Part shown: positions 5,768 through 9,128 of the stretch, in pieces
Position numbering within the stretch: the stretch's first letter is position 1
Layout: every line of letters begins with the position of its first letter
Source: an uncultured Angelakisella sp.
Lineage (GTDB): Bacteria; Bacillota; Clostridia; Oscillospirales; Ruminococcaceae
Direction: 5' to 3'
Length of the DNA: 9,128 nt
Assembly (NCBI GenBank): GCA_904420255.1
Contig: CAJFUT010000085.1
Location: 1 to 9,128, forward strand
Notes under the pieces: model-generated
Database searches by the model: none
Told to the model about the DNA's origin: nothing
What the model saw: only the letters and a program-made list of their open reading frames with translations
Translations under genes and position numbers: made by a program

Positions 5768-6953
5768 AACCGACAGCCACCTCCGCCAGTGCCGGGCCAA
5801 GGTGCTGGACTGCTTTGCCGCCGGGGACGGCTTCCGGGTGGTGCTGGACCGCACCGTCTTTTTCCCCGAGGGGGGCGGCCAGCTTTCCGACGGCGGGACC
5901 ATCGGCGGGGCGGAGGTCACCGAAACCCATGAGAAGGAGGGCCGCATCCTCCACTTCACCCGGGAGCCCCTCCCGGTAGGGGCCGAGGTGGAATGCCTCC
6001 TGGACTGGCCCCGGCGGCTGGACCATATGCAGCAGCACACCGGGGAGCATATCCTCTCCTGGGCCTTCTGGAAGCTCTTCGGGGCCCAGAACGTGGGGTT
6101 CCACATGGGGGCGGAGCTGGTCACCATCGACCTGGACCGGGAGGTGACCCGGGAGGAAGCCGAGGCTGCCGAGGAGCTGGCCAACGATCAGGTGTTCCAG
6201 GACCTCCCCGTCCGCTGGCGCATCGTCTCCCCTGAGGAGCTGGACGCCCTCCCCCTGCGGAAAAAGACCGAGAAATTCACCGGGGACCTGCGGCTGGTGG
6301 AGGTGGAAGGGGGCGACCTCTGCACCTGCTGCGGCACCCATGTGGAGCGCACCGGGGAGGTGGGCCTCATCAAGGTGACCCGGCTGGAGCGGAACAAGGG
6401 GGGCACCCGGGTGGAATTCCTCTGCGGCGCCCGGGCCCTCCGGGACTACCGGCTGAAAAACCGGGTGGCCCAGGAGGCCGGGGCCGCCCTCTCGGTGAAG
6501 GAGGGGGAGGTGCCCCAGGGCATCCGCCGCCTCAAAGGGGAGATCGCCGGGCTGGGAGCCGCCCTCCGGGAGCGGAGCCGCCTTCTCACCGACATCTACG
6601 CCCGGGAGCTGCTGGCCTCGGCACAAGAGAAAAATGGGGAGCGGGTGATCCTCACCTGCCAGCCGGACCTGGACGCCAAGGAGGCCAGGCTGCTGCTGAA
6701 CCGCCTCATCGAAGCCCCCCGCACCGCGGCGGTGATCCTCTACCCTGTCCCCGGGGAGGGGGAAAATGCCGGGCGGATCTGCTACCTGCTGGGCCGCTCC
6801 CCCGACAGCACCGCCGACTGCAAATACCTCTGCGACCTTCTCAACGGCCTGTATAACGGCAAGGGGGGCGGCAAGCCGGCCTTTGCCCAGGGCTCCGGGC
6901 GGCTGCTGCCCGACTGGCAGGAAACCGCCGGGGGCCTGGAAAAAATCCTCTGA
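5745..6953 (+). CDS. AlaX-type alanyl-tRNA editing protein with DHHA1 domain
   Basis: A 402-aa free-standing relative of the alanyl-tRNA synthetase editing domain. Such proteins deacylate mischarged Ser- or Gly-tRNA(Ala). An N-terminal beta-barrel segment carries FFPEGGGQLSDGG (39-51). The zinc-binding editing core has HMQQHTGEH (94-102; H98, H102) and CTCCGTHVERTGEVG (193-207; C195, H199). All four expected ligands, HxxxH and CxxxH, are present. The C-terminal DHHA1 domain (about 270-400) ends in GGGKPAFAQGSG (374-385). The domain order and length fit the long AlaX class. The start ATG 5745 has AGGAGGG (5731-5737) 7 bases upstream and lies inside the end of the HD gene. The preceding frame-open 104 codons are a shadow of the HD gene. 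The next gene starts 44 bases downstream with no terminator between, so it belongs to the same operon. Confidence 0.93.
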   Translation: METQKLYETDSHLRQCRAKVLDCFAAGDGFRVVLDRTVFFPEGGGQLSDGGTIGGAEVTETHEKEGRILHFTREPLPVGAEVECLLDWPRRLDHMQQHTGEHILSWAFWKLFGAQNVGFHMGAELVTIDLDREVTREEAEAAEELANDQVFQDLPVRWRIVSPEELDALPLRKKTEKFTGDLRLVEVEGGDLCTCCGTHVERTGEVGLIKVTRLERNKGGTRVEFLCGARALRDYRLKNRVAQEAGAALSVKEGEVPQGIRRLKGEIAGLGAALRERSRLLTDIYARELLASAQEKNGERVILTCQPDLDAKEARLLLNRLIEAPRTAAVILYPVPGEGENAGRICYLLGRSPDSTADCKYLCDLLNGLYNGKGGGKPAFAQGSGRLLPDWQETAGGLEKIL

Positions 6954-6997
6954 GCCCTGGAACCCCGAAAGGGAGAAAACGGAAAGGAGCAGTCATC

Positions 6998-7657
6998 ATG
7001 AACCTGGACCGGATCATCCAAAGCATCACCGTGCTGTACCACAGCAGCATCCGCATCACCGGGGAGAAAACCGTCTACGCCGACCCCTTCCGGGTGGCGG
7101 GGGAGCCCCGGGACGGGGACCTGATCCTCATCACCCACAGCCACTACGACCACCTTTCCCCTGAGGACGTGGCCAAGGTGAAGGGGCCCGGCGCCGCCAT
7201 CGTGGTGCCGGAGGGCCTCCGGGACCAGGCGGCGGAGCTGGGCTTCGCCCCGGAGCAGATCTTCACCCTGGCGCCCGGTCAAAGCTGCGAGGCCGCCGGG
7301 GTATCGGTGGAGGCGGTGGCCTCCTACAACACCAACAAGCCCAACCATCCCAAGGCCAACCGCTGGCTGGGATATATCCTCACTATGGGCGGCGCCCGGT
7401 ACTACATCGCCGGGGACACCGACATCACCCCCGAGGCCAGGGGGGTGCGGTGCGACGCGGCCCTGGTGCCGGTGGGGGGCACCTACACCATGGACTGCCG
7501 GGAGGCGGCGGAGCTGGTGAACGCCATCCGCCCCGCCGCGGCGATCCCCACCCACTACGGCGCCATTGTGGGAAGCCGGGAGGACGCCGAAACCTTCCTG
7601 GAGCTGCTGGACCCCGGCATCCGGGGCGTGATCCGGATGGAGCGCACCCAAAAATAA
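6998..7657 (+). CDS. MBL-fold metallo-hydrolase (UlaG-like)
   Basis: A 219-aa cytosolic metallo-beta-lactamase-fold protein. The metal-binding motif is THSHYDHLS (46-54; H47, H49, D51, H52), with IAGDTD (137-142; D140) and the late His in IPTHYG (183-188; H186). No C-terminal ARG or KH RNA-processing domain follows, and the short form resembles the UlaG/Lactamase_B_3 group, which includes lactonases and phosphodiesterases. There is no extra His after GDTD, so the site may bind metal differently from glyoxalase II; this is inference. The substrate is unknown and should not be taken from the family name. GGAAAGGAG (6981-6989) lies 8 bases before the ATG. It is the fourth gene of the operon begun by the Fur-family regulator, and the third metal-dependent hydrolase in it. 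Confidence 0.9.
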   Translation: MNLDRIIQSITVLYHSSIRITGEKTVYADPFRVAGEPRDGDLILITHSHYDHLSPEDVAKVKGPGAAIVVPEGLRDQAAELGFAPEQIFTLAPGQSCEAAGVSVEAVASYNTNKPNHPKANRWLGYILTMGGARYYIAGDTDITPEARGVRCDAALVPVGGTYTMDCREAAELVNAIRPAAAIPTHYGAIVGSREDAETFLELLDPGIRGVIRMERTQK

Positions 7658-7724
7658 ACCAGCATCTTCCCGCAAAGGTGAAATTCCCTTTTCAGGCGCG
7701 GCCCCGGCAGAAGGAGGTTTTTGT

Positions 7725-7886
7725 ATGACCAGGACGACTGTTTCCATCCTCATTATGGCAATTTCCAGCTTCGCGGGCCTGTTCCTGGGCGCACTTCTCA
7801 ATGACGCTGTGGGCGGCATGATTCTGCTGGCGCTGATTTCCGGCATTGCCTGCATCATCCACGCCCTGGAGAGTCGGGGGCGCTGA
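7725..7886 (+). CDS. Small two-helix membrane protein, 53 aa
   Basis: A short frame starting MTRTTVSILIMAISSFAGLF, with AGAAGGAGG (7710-7718) 6 bases before the ATG. Two predicted transmembrane helices (about 5-25 and 29-48) flank a tight NDAVGG turn, ending in a charged HALESRGR tail. Positive residues at both ends suggest a hairpin with both termini in the cytoplasm. No family is recognised. Five of its eight Ile codons are ATT, while the neighbouring genes use ATC almost throughout, so its composition differs and it may have a separate history. It lies 67 bases after the MBL gene without an obvious promoter or terminator between, so it is probably read through from the operon. A terminator follows 21 bases after the stop. 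Confidence 0.62.
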   Translation: MTRTTVSILIMAISSFAGLFLGALLNDAVGGMILLALISGIACIIHALESRGR

Positions 7887-7907
7887 AGCCCTCCTTCCCC
7901 TGCGCAA

Positions 7908-7943
7908 AAAGCGCCCTCATCCCGCACGGGATGAGGGCGCTTT
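7908..7943. terminator. Bidirectional terminator closing two convergent units
   Basis: A perfect 16-bp stem (7908-7923 with 7928-7943) with a 4-base loop GCAC. The plus-strand exit is TTTCTT after the 53-aa gene. The minus-strand exit has five T (complement of 7906-7910), serving the alpha-hydroxy-acid dehydrogenase gene, which ends 20 bases away. Confidence 0.92.
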
Positions 7944-7963
7944 CTTACGGTCTTCCTTCGGGC

Positions 7964-8983
7964 TCAGGGGCGATTGATCTTGGCGGGGGTGATGTCGGCC
8001 AGGGTGGCGCAGCCGGTCATCTTCATGGTGTCCCGGAGCTGGGCGATGATCTGCTCCATGTAGAGCTTGACCCCCTCGGCCTTCCCGCCGTAGGCGGCGG
8101 TCACCACCGGGCGGCCGATGAGGACGGCGTCCGCCCCCAGGGCCAGCATCTTGAAGACGTCCACGCCGCTGCGGACGCCCCCGTCCACAAAGACCTTCAT
8201 CCGGTCCCCCACAGCCTCACGGATCACCGGCAGCACCTCGCAGGTGGCGGGGGTGTGGTCCAGCACCCGGCCGCCGTGGTTGGACACCACGATGCCCCAG
8301 GCGCCGGCCTTCAGGGCCTTTTCGGCGCTCTCCACCGTCATGACGCCCTTGATGAGGAAGGGCACCCCGGCCTCCCGGATGATTTTCGTCATGGCCTCAA
8401 CGCTCTTGGGGCCGGCGTCGCCCCCCTGGGCCGCCAGGAAGGGCAGCCCGGCGGAGTCCACGTCCATGGCCATGGCCACAGCGCCGGAGGCTTTGGCCTT
8501 CTCCAGCTTTTCCATCACCTTGTCCACGCCCCAGGGCTTGATGGTGGGGACGCCCAGGCCGCCCCGCTCCTTGATCCACTGGAGGGGCAGGTCCATGAGG
8601 GGATCCTTCACCCCGTCCCCGGTGAAGGCCAGCACCCCGGCGTCGGCGCAGCCGTCCACCACCGACTTGGTCCAGGCGGCCTCATCCAGGGCGGGGGTGT
8701 AGTTGTGCTCCATGCCGCCGATGGGGGCGGCGAACACCGGGGCGGCAAACTCCCGGCCCCAGAAGGAAACGGTGCTGTCCTGGCCCTTGTTCTCATAGAG
8801 AACATCCATATTGACAGTAATTTCTTTCAGTTTTTCTACATTCCGTATAAAAGCGGCGCCAGTCCCCTTGCCGCCGGCCCCGGGGACCTCCCCCCGGCAG
8901 GCTACGCCGTTGCACTCCTTGCACACCCGGCAGGCGGGGGCAAGGTTTTTCTTCGCGTTTTCCAGCACTTCCTGATAGGTCAT
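7964..8983 (-). CDS. FMN-dependent alpha-hydroxy-acid dehydrogenase family protein
   Basis: A 339-aa TIM-barrel flavoprotein of the lactate/glycolate oxidase (LldD, GOX) family, which oxidises 2-hydroxy acids to 2-oxo acids. Visible: the catalytic region FLIKGVMTVESA (Lys), VSNHGGRVLDHTPAT (catalytic His, then Arg), and the FMN-phosphate site VFVDGGVRSGVDVFKMLALGADAVLIGRP, which spans more than one strand-helix unit. The Asp of the TVD motif is kept in MDVDSAG. The region where GOX has QLY reads VPTIKPW, so a substrate-binding Tyr appears absent. The N-terminus carries CRVCKECNGVAC (18-29), a CxxCxxCx4C cluster foreign to the classic enzymes, which could hold iron-sulphur or zinc. In an anaerobe, a dehydrogenase passing electrons elsewhere is more plausible than an H2O2-forming oxidase; this is inference. 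The ATG is at 8981-8983, with GGAGG (complement of 8994-8998) 10 bases upstream. Codons for residues 49-66 are markedly AT-richer than the rest. Confidence 0.88.
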   Translation of the reverse strand: MTYQEVLENAKKNLAPACRVCKECNGVACRGEVPGAGGKGTGAAFIRNVEKLKEITVNMDVLYENKGQDSTVSFWGREFAAPVFAAPIGGMEHNYTPALDEAAWTKSVVDGCADAGVLAFTGDGVKDPLMDLPLQWIKERGGLGVPTIKPWGVDKVMEKLEKAKASGAVAMAMDVDSAGLPFLAAQGGDAGPKSVEAMTKIIREAGVPFLIKGVMTVESAEKALKAGAWGIVVSNHGGRVLDHTPATCEVLPVIREAVGDRMKVFVDGGVRSGVDVFKMLALGADAVLIGRPVVTAAYGGKAEGVKLYMEQIIAQLRDTMKMTGCATLADITPAKINRP

Positions 8984-9128
8984 ACGATTGGTTCCTCCCT
9001 AATGTATTTTGTCTTTATCTCCAGCTCCGCAGTTGGGAGCGGGCGGGCGGTTGGTTCCCGGAGGTTTCGGGGTTGGGGCTTTACACGGCTAGCCACAGAG
9101 TCATCAAAACTGCGTCCTCTGCCGGGGA
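8984..9128 (-). other. Upstream region of the dehydrogenase gene
   Basis: No gene is visible here. Read on the minus strand, TACATT (complement of 9001-9006) is a four-of-six -10 candidate, but no -35 of quality lies 17 bases upstream and the transcript would begin almost at the ribosome binding site. The plus strand has several G-runs between 9035 and 9078. A short imperfect inverted repeat lies at about 9020-9038. I do not recognise a riboswitch. Confidence 0.35.

Noticed and set aside
8811..8842. TTGACA and TACATT on the plus strand inside the dehydrogenase gene
   Set aside because: The spacer is 20 bases, longer than usual, and no plus-strand gene follows. It is best explained by the AT-rich island.
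9087..9094. GGCTAGCC palindrome
   Set aside because: An eight-base palindrome alone is expected by chance and nothing around it extends the symmetry.
8984..9128. A possible T-box or riboswitch leader
   Set aside because: I found no specifier loop, T-box sequence, known aptamer core or terminator hairpin in either orientation.

Overview
The window is a GC-rich chromosomal segment. Codon third positions are mostly G or C, ribosome binding sites are strong AGGAGG types, and GTG and TTG starts are both used. The gene content (YfhO membrane protein, Fur-family regulator, AlaX editing protein, Cys-rich alpha-hydroxy-acid dehydrogenase homologue, small lipoproteins) best fits an anaerobic Clostridia member of the Oscillospiraceae type. 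That placement is inference from gene style and cannot be proven from this window alone. I see no mobile element, CRISPR array, tRNA or rRNA.

Layout. (1) 1-570, minus: a YfbR-type HD-domain 5'-deoxynucleotidase with a GTG start, divergent from (2) 746-3334, plus: a large YfhO-family polytopic membrane protein with an unusual Pro/Glu-rich C-terminal tail, closed by a strong terminator. (3) 3436-3603, plus: an unlisted 55-aa hydrophobic small protein with its own promoter, ribosome binding site and terminator. It converges on (4) 3657-4319, minus: a lipoprotein with a Ser/Gln/Pro/Ala linker and an unrecognised C-terminal domain. (5) About 4337-4657: a non-coding stretch with degenerate ~15-bp repeats ending just before a perfect consensus sigma-70-type promoter (TTGACA-17-TATAAT). 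(6) 4722-7657, plus: an operon of a Fur-family repressor (TTG start), an HD-domain phosphohydrolase, an AlaX-type alanyl-tRNA editing protein and an MBL-fold hydrolase, probably followed by a 53-aa two-helix membrane protein (7725-7886). (7) A bidirectional terminator separates this from 7964-8983, minus: an FMN-dependent alpha-hydroxy-acid dehydrogenase family protein with an N-terminal cysteine cluster. The last 128 bases are its upstream region.

How they may work together. The clearest unit is the fur-HD-alaX-MBL operon. A metal-sensing or redox-sensing type of regulator sits first and three metal-dependent hydrolases follow, with tight spacing or overlap. A link between metal status and nucleotide or tRNA quality control is a reasonable hypothesis, not a demonstrated function. 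The two HD proteins suggest redundancy or division of labour in nucleoside monophosphate clean-up. The most overlooked items are the two small membrane proteins, the repeat-bearing region upstream of the regulator, and the Cys-cluster dehydrogenase.
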